This document shows positions 29,125-39,292 of a DNA stretch of 64,000 nucleotides, in pieces; positions within the stretch are counted from its first letter, which is position 1, and every line of letters begins with the position of its first letter. The DNA lies in assembly GCA_963730115.1 (NCBI GenBank), contig CAVSQM010000004.1, forward strand, positions 372,001 to 436,000, given 5' to 3'. The notes beneath the pieces were generated by a model, which made no database searches, was not told the DNA's origin, and saw only the letters and a program-made list of their open reading frames with translations. The stretch comes from DASQFQ01 sp963730115 (GTDB lineage: Bacteria; Actinomycetota; Thermoleophilia; Solirubrobacterales; Solirubrobacteraceae). Made by a program: the position numbers and the translations under genes.

Positions 29125-30642
29125 CTACTTCTGCCCCAGCCGCTTCAGCGACGAGGCGATCCCGATCATCTGCCGCGTGCCGAGCGACTGGGTGAGCGTG
29201 TTCGACACCCAGTAGACGGCCCGCTTGGTCCGCCAGGCGACGAGCCGCAGGCGGCGGCCGTCGTAGTGCAGCTCGAGCTTGCGGCCGTTGACCTTGCGGG
29301 TCTCCGAGGGGTCGTCGAGGATCGGCGGCTCGCGCCAGGTCGTGCCCTGGATGCCGTAGTACTCGCCGACCACGCCCTTCGAGACGACGAGCCGGTAGGC
29401 CTTGTGCTTCTTGCCCTTCTCGTCCTCGATCTTGTAGATCCGCGGCTCGGTGCCGGCGTAGCGGGAGCCGCGGTAGCGCAGGGTCGGGAAGTAGAAGGGG
29501 AACTTGGCCCGGCGGGCGCCGACGATCGCCTGGTCCTCGCCCTCGCGGCGCGCGATCTCCAGCCCCGGCACGTCGGCGGAGCGGTTGCGCTTGCCCTTGC
29601 GCGACTTGGCGGACTTGCGGTCGGCCTCGGAGGCGCGCGAGGTCGTGCGCGGCTTCTTCGACGCCTGCGCCTTGAGGAACTCGCGGGCGGTCGCGTCGAG
29701 CTTGTCCTGCGAGGCGGTCAGGTAGACGGGGTCGTCGGTGAGATCGACCCGGAAGCGCACTTCGCGGACCGGCTTCTGGCCCGTGAACAGCACGAGCTTG
29801 AGCAGCGAGAAGACGTCCTTCTTGCGCCGCAGGCCCTTGTCGGTGTCCGTGTAGCGGGCGAACAGCGTCGCCAGCTGGCGCCGCTTGCCGTAGTGGAGGA
29901 GCCGGCGCGCGCCCGCGGCGTTGCGGACCTGGCGCAGGAAGTCCTGCTGGCGCGCGCCGCGCACGAGGTCGTTGTCGCCGTGGCGGTAGCGGACGTAGTC
30001 CAGCGCGTCCTGGCCCTTGAGCTTCTGGTAGCCGGGGTTGACGTCGATGGTGGCGAAGCTCTCGCCGCCCGAGTTGTCGTTGAAGTAGTCGCGGTCGATG
30101 TCGACGTAGACGCCGCCGATCTTGTTGATCACCTGGCGGAAGCCGCCGAAGTCGACCTGGACGATGTGGTTGATCTTGAACGGGTCGCCGGGCTTGGAGA
30201 ACAGGCGCTTGACCGTCTTGACCGTCAGGCGCGGCCCGCCCAGCTCGTAGGCCGCGTTGATGCGGTCGTTGCCGTAGCCGGGGATGTCGACCTTGAGGTC
30301 GCGCGGGATCGACATGACCGCGGTCGCCTCCTTGTCCGGGTCGAGCCGGACGAGGATGATCGTGTCCGAGCGCGGCTTGATCCCGAGCTTCTTGTCGCCG
30401 TAGCGCTGGTCGGAGCCGAGGATCATCAGCGTCTGCGCCTCGCCGGCGTCCGCGCGGTCGATCTCGGGGATCACGATCGGCGCGCGGCCCTCCTTCTCGA
30501 TCGTGTTGATCAGCGTGTCGGCCTGGAGGAAGCCGGCGGCGGAGACGCTGCCCGCGGCGAGCAGGAGGATCACGAGCCCGCACAGCGCGCCGCGCTTGAG
30601 CAGGCCGCGGCCGACGTTCGGGGCCTGCTCCTGCGGGTTCAC
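29125..30642 (-). CDS. LytR-CpsA-Psr (LCP) family wall glycopolymer ligase
   Basis: Transfers lipid-linked glycopolymers onto peptidoglycan outside the membrane. The 505 residues have one N-terminal transmembrane helix (LKRGALCGLVILLLAAGSVSA), the LCP domain with LGSDQR, RSDTIILVRLD, SIPRDLKV, NAAYELGG and YVRYRHGDNDLVRGARQQ, and a long basic linker followed by a second domain of about 120 residues that I do not recognise by name. GTG start at 30642 overlaps the M20 stop (GTGA). Confidence 0.92.
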   Translation of the reverse strand: MNPQEQAPNVGRGLLKRGALCGLVILLLAAGSVSAAGFLQADTLINTIEKEGRAPIVIPEIDRADAGEAQTLMILGSDQRYGDKKLGIKPRSDTIILVRLDPDKEATAVMSIPRDLKVDIPGYGNDRINAAYELGGPRLTVKTVKRLFSKPGDPFKINHIVQVDFGGFRQVINKIGGVYVDIDRDYFNDNSGGESFATIDVNPGYQKLKGQDALDYVRYRHGDNDLVRGARQQDFLRQVRNAAGARRLLHYGKRRQLATLFARYTDTDKGLRRKKDVFSLLKLVLFTGQKPVREVRFRVDLTDDPVYLTASQDKLDATAREFLKAQASKKPRTTSRASEADRKSAKSRKGKRNRSADVPGLEIARREGEDQAIVGARRAKFPFYFPTLRYRGSRYAGTEPRIYKIEDEKGKKHKAYRLVVSKGVVGEYYGIQGTTWREPPILDDPSETRKVNGRKLELHYDGRRLRLVAWRTKRAVYWVSNTLTQSLGTRQMIGIASSLKRLGQK

Positions 30643-31772
30643 GACAGGCCCCCGTCGACGGCGCGCAGCTCGCCCGGCGTCTCGGCCGGCGGCCGCTCGA
30701 GGCTGTCCGGGAGGCTGAGGATGAAGTCGCCGATCGCGCTGCGGTAGCGCGCGAGCGAGGCGACCGAGACCCACTCGTCGGGCCCGTGGTGGCCCGCGCC
30801 GGAGGGACCGAACTCGACGGCGGGGACACCGGCCTCGAGGAACGAGCCGGCGTCGGAGGCGCCGTCGCGGCCGACGCTCATCGACTCGCCGCTGGTCAGC
30901 CGCCCGGCCACGTCGCAGAGTGCCATCACGTACGGGTTGTCGCGCGGCACGTACGCGGGCTTGCGGATGAACATCTTCGGGATCTCGATGTCCGGGATCG
31001 TCCGGATCTGCTCGAGGATGTCACCGGGGTCCTGGTTCGGGAGGTAGCGGATGTCGACGACCATGGTGCACTCGTCCGGGACCTTGTTGAGCGCGTCCCC
31101 GCCGTTGATGCGGCCGAGGTTGATCGACGGGCGGTCGAACAGCTCGGAGGACTCGCGCGAGAACGGCAAGGTCTCGATTCGGCGGAACACGTCGATCGCC
31201 TTCAGCACCGCGTTGTCACCCAGCCACGGCGTGGAGCCGTGCGCAGCACGGCCGCGGACCACGATCCGGCACGCCAGCACGCCCTTGGCCTGGACGCCGA
31301 CGTGGAGCCCGGTCGGCTCGCCGGTGATGGCGAAGTCGCCGACGAAGCCCTGGCGCACCATCTCGTCGGTGGAGCGCGTGTCGATGTCCTCGGACTCCTC
31401 GTCGGGCGCGCACAGGAAGCGCACGCGCACCCGCGACTCGGCGGCGACGTCGTGGAGCGCGCACATGATCGCGGCGAGCGCGCCCTTCATGTCGTAGGCG
31501 CCGCGGCCGATCAGGCGGTCGCCCTCGACGCGCGGGCGGAACTGCTCGGTCCGGCCGGGCACGACGTCGAGGTGGCCGTGGACGACGACGGTCGGCGCGT
31601 CGCGCGGCCCGAGCGCGGCGGTCAGGACCGGCAGGCCGTTGAAGTCGTGGTCCTCGACATCGATCTCGCGCGCTTCCAGCCAGCCCTTGACGAAGCCCGC
31701 CGCCGCGCGCAATCCGTCGATGCTGGAGGTGTCATAGGTGATCAGGCGCTCGGCCAGGGCGCGTTCGTCCAC
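30639..31772 (-). CDS. M20-family zinc peptidase/deacylase
   Basis: An ArgE/DapE-type metallohydrolase acting on N-acyl amino acids or peptides. Zinc ligands are in VVHGHLDVVP, GRGAYDMKG (bridging Asp), the DEESED catalytic Glu pair, GEPTG and the C-terminal GAGHHGPDEW. GTG at 31772 gives a family-like N-terminus (DERALAERLITYDTSS); GTG at 31823 is possible but would overlap the upstream lipoprotein gene by 25 bases. Overlaps the LCP gene start, so the two are cotranslated. Substrate unknown. Confidence 0.9.
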   Translation of the reverse strand: MDERALAERLITYDTSSIDGLRAAAGFVKGWLEAREIDVEDHDFNGLPVLTAALGPRDAPTVVVHGHLDVVPGRTEQFRPRVEGDRLIGRGAYDMKGALAAIMCALHDVAAESRVRVRFLCAPDEESEDIDTRSTDEMVRQGFVGDFAITGEPTGLHVGVQAKGVLACRIVVRGRAAHGSTPWLGDNAVLKAIDVFRRIETLPFSRESSELFDRPSINLGRINGGDALNKVPDECTMVVDIRYLPNQDPGDILEQIRTIPDIEIPKMFIRKPAYVPRDNPYVMALCDVAGRLTSGESMSVGRDGASDAGSFLEAGVPAVEFGPSGAGHHGPDEWVSVASLARYRSAIGDFILSLPDSLERPPAETPGELRAVDGGLS

Positions 31773-31798
31773 CCCTTTGAAGATACCGCGCGCCTGGG

Positions 31799-32272
31799 TC
31801 AGGCCTTCGGGTCCGGCAGGCACGGGGTGCCGCCGGAGAGCACGGCCTCGCCGCGCTCGGGGAACAGCTGGAGGGCGAACGTCCAGCCGGGATCGGCGGT
31901 CGCGAAGACCGCCGGGAAGGCGCCGCGACGGCTGACCACGCGGACCGTGCGGCCACGCTCGCGCCAGAACGCCTCGGCCCGGTCGAGCAGCTCCCCCTGG
32001 TCGTCGCCGACCAGCTTGAGCCGCACCCGGTAGCCGCTCGTGACGTCCTGACGGGCGCCGTCGTCGCAGCGCGTCGGCGCGACGCGCTCGCCGGGCTCGG
32101 CGGGCATCCCGAGCCGGTCGACGGCGGCCTCGAGCTCGGCCTCCAGCGAGGCTTCGGCGCGCGCGAGCTTCGAGGTGCCGCTGGCGTCGGCGGCGCGCCC
32201 GTCGTCCCCGCCGCAGCCGGCGGCCAGCGCGAGCCAGGCGAGGCCCAGCACCATGGGCCTAGAAGACGCCAT
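31799..32272 (-). CDS. Small predicted lipoprotein
   Basis: A 157-residue unrecognised lipoprotein. Signal peptide with lipobox LALAAGC (Cys20), a helical segment rich in Ala/Glu (LARAEASLEAELEAAVDRL) and an alpha/beta domain with two further cysteines (RCDD and the C-terminal GGTPCLP) that may form a disulfide. Its start overlaps the end of the hydrolase gene by 14 bases, so it is probably a partner of that protein. Confidence 0.75.
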   Translation of the reverse strand: MASSRPMVLGLAWLALAAGCGGDDGRAADASGTSKLARAEASLEAELEAAVDRLGMPAEPGERVAPTRCDDGARQDVTSGYRVRLKLVGDDQGELLDRAEAFWRERGRTVRVVSRRGAFPAVFATADPGWTFALQLFPERGEAVLSGGTPCLPDPKA

Positions 32273-33551
32273 CGTTCACGTTCACGTCGTCCAGGTACCC
32301 CGCCGCGATCAGGCCGATGTTCCGAAGCGATTCCGAGCCCTCGTTGAAGTAGCTCGAGTGGCCGGAGATGTCCCCGGTGTGGAAGCGCGTGGCGCCGAAC
32401 GCGCGGTTGTGCGGGTTGGGGCCGTGCCACTCCGAGTAGCCGACGAGGTCGCCGCTCGCCAGCCCGACCCACACGTTGCCGACGCCGAGCTCGTCCGCGG
32501 AGCTGACGCCGACGCCTGGCGAGCCGACGAGCACGGTCTCGTCGACCTCGAGCCCCTGGCCCGACTCGGCCATGCCGGTGACCAGCGAGCCGTAGGAGTG
32601 GCCGACCACCGTCCAGTGCAGCCGCTCGCCGCGCTGGACGCGGATCCCGTCCACGAACTGCGGCAGCGCCTCGGCGCCCGGCTCGGCGGCGCCGGTGCCC
32701 AGCGCGGTCGCGCCCTCCGGCGTGTCGTACCCGAGCCATTGGATGGTGGCGACCTGGTCGGGGTCGAACTGCGAGGCCTGGTGGTGGACGCGCTCGGCGT
32801 CGCCGCCGGTGAAGTTGTCGAGGTCGTTGTTCATGCCCGGCACGACCACCGCGACGTGGCGGGCGCTGGTGAGGTCGCCGAACACCTCCGCGGCGCGGCC
32901 GTCGCCCGCCGGGTCGAAGAGCAGGAAATGGCGGTCGGGGTCGTCGAGCTCGTGCAGCTTGCGCAGGCGCGCGTCGTCGGCGGGGACACCGGCCGCCTCC
33001 AGGCGCTCGATCTCGCGGTCGATCGCCTCGGCGTTGGCGCGGTAGCGCAGGCCGATCGGCGCGCCGTCGAGGTTGCCGACGAGCTCCGGGTGCTCCTGTG
33101 CCAGCGCCTCGGCGACGGCGGGGTCGAGCCGCTCGAAGAACTCGGCGACGGCGGCCGGGTCGGCATCCGCGGCGATCACGCCTTCGAGGTCGCGCGCGGC
33201 GCGCTCGAGCGCCGCGCGGTCGACCGCGGGCGCGGGCGCCGCGCCGCCGCAGCTGTCGCCGGCGATCTCGCAGACCGCGCGGACGGTCTCGTCCGCGATC
33301 CGCTGCGCCGGCCCGGCAGCGATCAGCGCGCCGACGATCACCGCGACGAGCAGCAGCACGCCGACGTACTCGGCCGTCACCTGTCCGCGGACGGCAAAGC
33401 CGCCGGCAGCGCCGGTCCCGCGGCGAGGTTCGTGGCAGGCTTTGTCGCCTCCCCGCAGCATGAGCTCGAGACTGCCGCGCCGCGGCGTGCGCCGCCAGAG
33501 TCGCGGGACCCAACTTGCCCGTGGGCCGGGCCCGGTCAGCTTTGTGCCCAT
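32259..33551 (-). CDS. DUF1023-type alpha/beta hydrolase with pilin-like N-terminus
   Basis: A 430-residue serine hydrolase: nucleophile Ser319 in VVGHSYGSLV, with HVAVVVPGMNND forming the oxyanion region and GHSSYF near the end for the catalytic His. The unusual part is the N-terminus: about 55 basic residues, then RGQVTAEYVGVLLLVAVIVGAL, which matches the Gly...Glu-Tyr class III signal and hydrophobic helix of TadE/Flp-type pilins. It may be anchored in, or processed into, a pilus-like surface structure. ATG at 33551 is uncertain; ATG at 33461 would keep the pilin-like segment. Confidence 0.8.
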   Translation of the reverse strand: MGTKLTGPGPRASWVPRLWRRTPRRGSLELMLRGGDKACHEPRRGTGAAGGFAVRGQVTAEYVGVLLLVAVIVGALIAAGPAQRIADETVRAVCEIAGDSCGGAAPAPAVDRAALERAARDLEGVIAADADPAAVAEFFERLDPAVAEALAQEHPELVGNLDGAPIGLRYRANAEAIDREIERLEAAGVPADDARLRKLHELDDPDRHFLLFDPAGDGRAAEVFGDLTSARHVAVVVPGMNNDLDNFTGGDAERVHHQASQFDPDQVATIQWLGYDTPEGATALGTGAAEPGAEALPQFVDGIRVQRGERLHWTVVGHSYGSLVTGMAESGQGLEVDETVLVGSPGVGVSSADELGVGNVWVGLASGDLVGYSEWHGPNPHNRAFGATRFHTGDISGHSSYFNEGSESLRNIGLIAAGYLDDVNVNDGVF

Positions 33552-33602
33552 TGACGCGCACGCGGCTCAAGTCGCGCGCGCGAGGCACCGACCCCTTCAC
33601 AA

Positions 33603-34658
33603 ATGGACCAGCGGGGCGACGACAGACGCGTCGTGGCCATCAGCGCCGCCGCGATCTACTCGGGGGCGGCGTTCGTGGGCATCGTCGAGAGCCTCCTCCC
33701 GGGCGGCGAGGAGTTCTCCGTGCTGCCCGGGCTCTGCGCGCTCGTGCTGTCGGCGCTGCTGATCTGGCTCAGCCCGAAGCTGCCGCGGCTCGCGCTCGCC
33801 GCGCTCGGCCCGCTCGGCACGGCGCTGATCGGCGTCGCCGTCGCGACGACGACGGGCTACCACGACGCCGCGGTGCTCTACATGTGGCCGGCGGTCTGGA
33901 CCGCGTTCTTCTTCGGCACCTGGGGCACCGCGTTCATCGTCGCCTGGACCGGTGTCGTGCACGGCGCGGTGCTGCTCTCGCTGCCCCCCGAGCAGAGCAA
34001 CATCGACCGCTGGATCGACGTCACCGCGGCGGTCCTCGTCGTCGCCGTGGTCGTGCACGCGCTGGCCGCGCGCAGCGAGAAGCTGCTCTCGCGGCTCGTC
34101 GACGAGGCGCGCGTCGACCCGCTCACCGAGCTGCTGAACCGCCGCGGGCTCGAGGAGCGGATGGACGCCGAGGTCGCGCGCGCCGCGCGCGAGGACATGC
34201 CGCTCGGCGCCGTCGCGTTCGACCTCGACCACTTCAAGCAGGTCAACGATGAGCACGGCCACGAGATCGGCGACCGCGTGCTGGTGTGGCTCGGCGCGCT
34301 GCTCAAGGAGCAGGCCCGCGGCGTCGACGTCGCCGCCCGCGTCGGCGGCGAGGAGTTCCTCGTGCTGCTGCCGGGCGCCGACCACGCCGCGGCGGAGGTG
34401 TTCGCCGAGCGCGTGCGGCGGGCGGTGGCGGCCTCCGGGGCGGAGAGCGGTCGCAGCCGCGTCGGCCTCTCGGACTCGCTGCGGGTGACGGTCAGCGCCG
34501 GCGTCTCGTCGGCGATGGCGCCGATCCACGGCCCGGCGCTGCTGGCGGAAGCCGATCAGGCGCTCTACGCGGCCAAGCGCGGCGGGCGCAATCAGACCGT
34601 CGTCGGGCGGGCGGGACCGATTGGCAGCGCGAGGGCCGAGAGGGCTACGGCCGCGTAG
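33603..34658 (+). CDS. Membrane-bound diguanylate cyclase (GGDEF)
   Basis: Makes cyclic di-GMP from two GTP. About six N-terminal transmembrane helices (residues 10-155) precede a GGDEF domain with DPLTELLNRRGL, FDLDHFKQVNDEHGH, the active-site GGEEF and the C-terminal AKRGGRN. An inhibitory I-site RGVD lies exactly five residues before GGEEF, so product inhibition is expected. Total 351 residues. The membrane part is a sensor of unknown ligand. No phosphodiesterase or PilZ protein is nearby. Confidence 0.92.
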   Translation: MDQRGDDRRVVAISAAAIYSGAAFVGIVESLLPGGEEFSVLPGLCALVLSALLIWLSPKLPRLALAALGPLGTALIGVAVATTTGYHDAAVLYMWPAVWTAFFFGTWGTAFIVAWTGVVHGAVLLSLPPEQSNIDRWIDVTAAVLVVAVVVHALAARSEKLLSRLVDEARVDPLTELLNRRGLEERMDAEVARAAREDMPLGAVAFDLDHFKQVNDEHGHEIGDRVLVWLGALLKEQARGVDVAARVGGEEFLVLLPGADHAAAEVFAERVRRAVAASGAESGRSRVGLSDSLRVTVSAGVSSAMAPIHGPALLAEADQALYAAKRGGRNQTVVGRAGPIGSARAERATAA

Positions 34659-34662
34659 GCGA

Positions 34663-34678
34663 CCGTAGCCCGCTACGG
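34663..34678. terminator. Hairpin between convergent GGDEF and GNAT-like genes
   Basis: CCGTAG-CCCG-CTACGG, 6-bp perfect stem with a 4-base loop, in the 24-base gap between the two stop codons. Could end transcription from both sides, although there is no U-tract. Confidence 0.4.
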
Positions 34679-34682
34679 CTGA

Positions 34683-34964
34683 CTAAGCGGCGCGGACCGC
34701 GCGGAGGGCGAGGCGCGGCGTGCGCCGGCGGGGCTCCGGCGCCGGGCGGGCGGCGGTGCGGAGGAGGTCCACCAGGTGGGTGGTGCTCTGGAACGGGTCG
34801 GCGATCACGGCGCCGGTGTCGAGCGAGATTGCGGCCGCGACGTCGCCGCCGCTGACGGCGAGCAGGACGTCGCCGGTGAGCGGGCGGGCGGAGTCGAGGG
34901 CGGCGAGGCGGCGGAGGTCGTCGGCGTCGACGGTGCGGGCGGGGCGGACGAGGATGGGCGTCAT
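34683..34964 (-). CDS. Small GNAT-like protein
   Basis: A 93-residue protein with an AGAGGAGC ribosome site before the ATG at 34964. It reads as the first part of a GNAT acetyltransferase fold (VRPARTVDADDLRRLAALDS, LTGDVLLAVSGGDVAAAISL, GAVIADPF) followed by a helix and a basic tail. The acetyl-CoA loop is missing, so it is probably not an enzyme by itself. Divergent from the LysR gene, with 136 bases in between. Confidence 0.75.
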   Translation of the reverse strand: MTPILVRPARTVDADDLRRLAALDSARPLTGDVLLAVSGGDVAAAISLDTGAVIADPFQSTTHLVDLLRTAARPAPEPRRRTPRLALRAVRAA

Positions 34965-35066
34965 GGCGGTGCTCCTCTGCGAGGCGTTCATCGGGGTTTT
35001 GCTGGGGGTTTGCGGGGCGGGCATGGCGTGAGAGTCATGGTGCCGGGATGCAGCCATAAACTCAAA

Positions 35067-35094
35067 TGATCCTCTCTGATCCTCGTGATAAGGT
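35067..35094 (+). promoter_or_regulatory. LysR promoter with two 10-bp-spaced repeats
   Basis: TGATCCTC occurs at 35067-35074 and 35077-35084, one helical turn apart, and TAAGGT (35089-35094) is a -10 box 6 bases before the LysR ATG. The repeats cover the -35 to -17 region of the predicted leaderless start, suiting autorepression. The stretch is more AT-rich than its surroundings. Confidence 0.4.
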
Positions 35095-35100
35095 CCCGTT

Positions 35101-36033
35101 ATGCACGATCTCCGCCTCCTGACCGTCCTGCGCGAGGTCGCGCTGCGCGGCTCGTTCTCCGCCGCCGCCGAGGCGCTCGCCTACACCCAGCCCGCCGTCT
35201 CGCAGCAGATCGCGCGGCTCGAGAAGCAGGTCGGCGTGAAGCTGATCGAGCGCGAGCCGCGCGGCATCCGGCTCACCCCCGCGGGCGAGGTGCTCGTCCG
35301 CCACACCGAGCGCGTCCTCGCCCAGCTCGCGGCCGCCGACGAGGAGCTGCAGGAGGTCGCCGCCATGGCCCGCGGGCGCCTGCGGATCGGCTCGTTCGCC
35401 ACCGCCGCCGGCACGATCGTGCCGCGCGCGGTCGCCGCCTTCCGCCGCCTCCGCCCCGCCATCGAGGTCGAGATCGCGCTGCTCGACCCGCACGAGTCGA
35501 TCCCTGCCGTGCGGCGCGGCGACATCGAGATCGCCATCACCGAGGAGGGCGGCTTCTCGGGCGACGTCGGCACCGACGGGCTCGCGGTCGAGCACCTGCT
35601 CGACGACCACATGTGGGTGTCGCTGCCCGCCGACCACCCGCTCGCGACCCGCCACGCGGTCGAGCTCAACGAGCTGCGCGACGAGGACTGGATGTTCGCC
35701 TGCCTGACCGGCACGTGCGCCGACTCCAACGTCGTCCTGCGCGCGTGCCAGGACGCGGGCTTCCAGCCCCGCATCGCCTACCAGTCGGACGACTACTTCG
35801 CGATCCAGGGCCTGGTCGCCAGCGGGATGGGCGTCGCGCTGATCCCCGGCCTCGGGCTGGCGAGCACGCGCGACGACGTCGCGGTGCGGCCGGTCAAGGG
35901 CCGGCCGCCGTACCGGCGCGTCGCCGCGATCACTGCCACCGACGTGGCCGGTGGCGCGATCCCGACGATGCTCGAGTGCCTCCGCGACGCCGGCTCGCTC
36001 TACGCCGAGTCCGGGCTCGCTGCGGCGGCCTGA
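35101..36033 (+). CDS. LysR-family transcriptional regulator
   Basis: A 310-residue LTTR. The N-terminal winged helix reads LRLLTVLREVALRGSFSAAAEAL and TQPAVSQQIARLEKQVG, followed by a linker helix and the periplasmic-binding-like effector domain starting GRLRIGSFATAAGTIVP. No target gene is obvious: it is divergent from a small GNAT-like gene and its 3' end overlaps the convergent VOC gene by 34 bases. Confidence 0.92.
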   Translation: MHDLRLLTVLREVALRGSFSAAAEALAYTQPAVSQQIARLEKQVGVKLIEREPRGIRLTPAGEVLVRHTERVLAQLAAADEELQEVAAMARGRLRIGSFATAAGTIVPRAVAAFRRLRPAIEVEIALLDPHESIPAVRRGDIEIAITEEGGFSGDVGTDGLAVEHLLDDHMWVSLPADHPLATRHAVELNELRDEDWMFACLTGTCADSNVVLRACQDAGFQPRIAYQSDDYFAIQGLVASGMGVALIPGLGLASTRDDVAVRPVKGRPPYRRVAAITATDVAGGAIPTMLECLRDAGSLYAESGLAAAA

Positions 36034-36407
36034 GGCACGTACGTGCCGAAGTGCCAGTGCACGCCCTCGGGGTCGCGCGCGGAGTACTCGCGCGAGCCGT
36101 AGTCGGTGTTCTGGAGCTCGCGCGTGACGTTCGCGCCGCCCGCGCTCGCGCGCTCGTAGTGGGCGTCGAGGTCGTCGACCGAGAGGTAGATGCCGAGGCG
36201 CGCGGACTTGAAGTCGGCCGGCGCGTCCTGCAGGTCGTCGGCGCCGCTGCCGACCATGATCACGTCGTCGCCGAGCCGCAGCTCGGCGTGCGCGACCGTG
36301 CCGTCGGGGTTGTCGTGGCGGGCCTGCGTCTCGAACCCGAAGGCTTGCTCGAGGAAGTCGATCGCGGCGCCCGCGTCGCGATAGAGGAGGGTCGGATGGA
36401 TGCTCAT
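36000..36407 (-). CDS. VOC-superfamily (glyoxalase/bleomycin-resistance fold) protein
   Basis: A 135-residue protein with two beta-alpha-beta-beta-beta modules (PTLLYRDAGAAIDFLEQAFGF and LGIYLSVDDLDAHYERASAGG). Metal-site candidates are His in AHAELRLG and Glu in DPEGVHWHFGTY. Similar to PhnB/YP-type VOC proteins; the reaction is unknown. It overlaps the end of the LysR gene and lies just downstream of the AraC gene on the same strand. Confidence 0.85.
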   Translation of the reverse strand: MSIHPTLLYRDAGAAIDFLEQAFGFETQARHDNPDGTVAHAELRLGDDVIMVGSGADDLQDAPADFKSARLGIYLSVDDLDAHYERASAGGANVTRELQNTDYGSREYSARDPEGVHWHFGTYVPQAAAASPDSA

Positions 36408-36417
36408 GCGGGCCAGG

Positions 36418-37092
36418 CTAGCCCGCGGCCGGCAGCCCGTCTTGGACGTTTGCGACCTCTCCCGGCGTGCTCCCGGCGAGGGCGCGGAACTCGCGGTTGA
36501 GGTGCGGCTGGTCGGCGAAGCCGCAGTCGTAGGCGACGTCGGCGAGCGCGCGGCCCTCGCGCAGCAGCCGCATCGCGCGGTCGAAGCGCAGGACGCGCGC
36601 GACCGCCTTCGGGCCCATCCCGACGTCGCGCCGCCAGCGGGCGGCGAGGTGGCGGCGGCTCCAGCCGACCTCCTCGGCCAGCGCGCCGACCGCGACCCGG
36701 CCGTCGGCGCTCGCCAGCCGCCGGTAGCTCCACGCCACCTCGGGCGCGGGCTCGGGGCCTTCCTGCACGCGCCGCAGCAGCGCGGCGTCGAGCAGCGCGA
36801 AGCGCTCCGGCCAGCCGGGCGCGTCGTGCAGCCGGTCGACGAGCTCGTGCGCGCCGCGGCCGAGCACGTCCTCGAGCGCGACGACGTGGTTGGTGAGCTC
36901 CTCCATCGGCAGGCCGAGCACGCGGCGCGCGCCGAGCGGCGTGAGGTCGACCTGCACGCCGGCGGCGCTGCCCGCGAACTCCGTGTCGGTCGGCCGGTCG
37001 GTGAGCCCGCCGACGAACGCGGCGAACCGCTCGCCGTCGATCCGGTAGGGCACGCCGAAGCAGACGATCGCCACCGCGCCCGCGAACGGCAC
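36418..37092 (-). CDS. AraC-family regulator, true start probably upstream
   Basis: C-terminal HTH of two helix-turn-helix units: VGALAEEVGWSRRHLAARWRRDVGMGPKAVARVLRF and ALADVAYDCGFADQPHLNREF in pieces. The GTG at 37092 is the nearest standard start, but the same frame upstream to 37200 encodes sequence typical of this family's N-terminus (LRGHVLRYSGWREHSAAPLRRVEVPF) and contains no ATG, GTG or TTG. A CTG at 37200, overlapping the atpC stop, could be the start, or a base is missing. Lies directly behind the ATP synthase operon. Confidence 0.75.
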   Translation of the reverse strand: MPFAGAVAIVCFGVPYRIDGERFAAFVGGLTDRPTDTEFAGSAAGVQVDLTPLGARRVLGLPMEELTNHVVALEDVLGRGAHELVDRLHDAPGWPERFALLDAALLRRVQEGPEPAPEVAWSYRRLASADGRVAVGALAEEVGWSRRHLAARWRRDVGMGPKAVARVLRFDRAMRLLREGRALADVAYDCGFADQPHLNREFRALAGSTPGEVANVQDGLPAAG

Positions 37093-37196
37093 CTCGACCC
37101 GCCGCAGCGGCGCCGCGCTGTGCTCGCGCCAGCCCGAGTAGCGCAGGACGTGCCCGCGCAGGCCCGCGTGCGGCTGGCCGCGGACGAGCTCCGTGC

Positions 37197-37610
37197 TCAG
37201 GACCCCTTCGCCAGCTCCAGGAACGCCTCGTAGCGGCGCTTGTCGCGCTCGGCGGCCCGCATCTCCTCGGTGCCTTCCTCGGCGTTCTCGATCTCCGACT
37301 CCGCGCGCTGCAGCCGCTCCTCGAGGTCGCCCGTGTTGAGCTCGTCGATCTCGAAGATCTCGTCGACCAGGAGCAGCGCCCGGTTGCCGTAGACCTGCAG
37401 GAAGCCCTCGCCCTGCGCGTAGCGCACGACGTCGGACTCGGACTTGTAGAGCCGCAGCTCGGTCGGGTCGAGCATGCCGAGCAGCGGCATGTGGTTGGCG
37501 AGGATGCCGATCGAGCCCACGGACGTGCGCGTCGAGACCATCTCGACCTCGTCGTTGAAGGCCTCCCCCTCGGGGGTCAGGACCTCGACCTGGAACGGCG
37601 TGCGAGCCAC
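37197..37610 (-). CDS. atpC: ATP synthase epsilon subunit
   Basis: Central-stalk subunit that couples c-ring rotation to F1 and can inhibit ATP hydrolysis. The N-terminal beta-sandwich (PFQVEVLTPEGEAFNDEVEMV, GILANHMPLLGML) and the C-terminal two-helix region with many Glu/Arg are present; 137 residues is normal. Starts one base after the atpD stop. Last gene of the ATP synthase operon. Confidence 0.95.
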   Translation of the reverse strand: MARTPFQVEVLTPEGEAFNDEVEMVSTRTSVGSIGILANHMPLLGMLDPTELRLYKSESDVVRYAQGEGFLQVYGNRALLLVDEIFEIDELNTGDLEERLQRAESEIENAEEGTEEMRAAERDKRRYEAFLELAKGS

Positions 37611-39281
<1,671 letters not shown>

Positions 39282-39292
39282 GGGGCTCCGTT

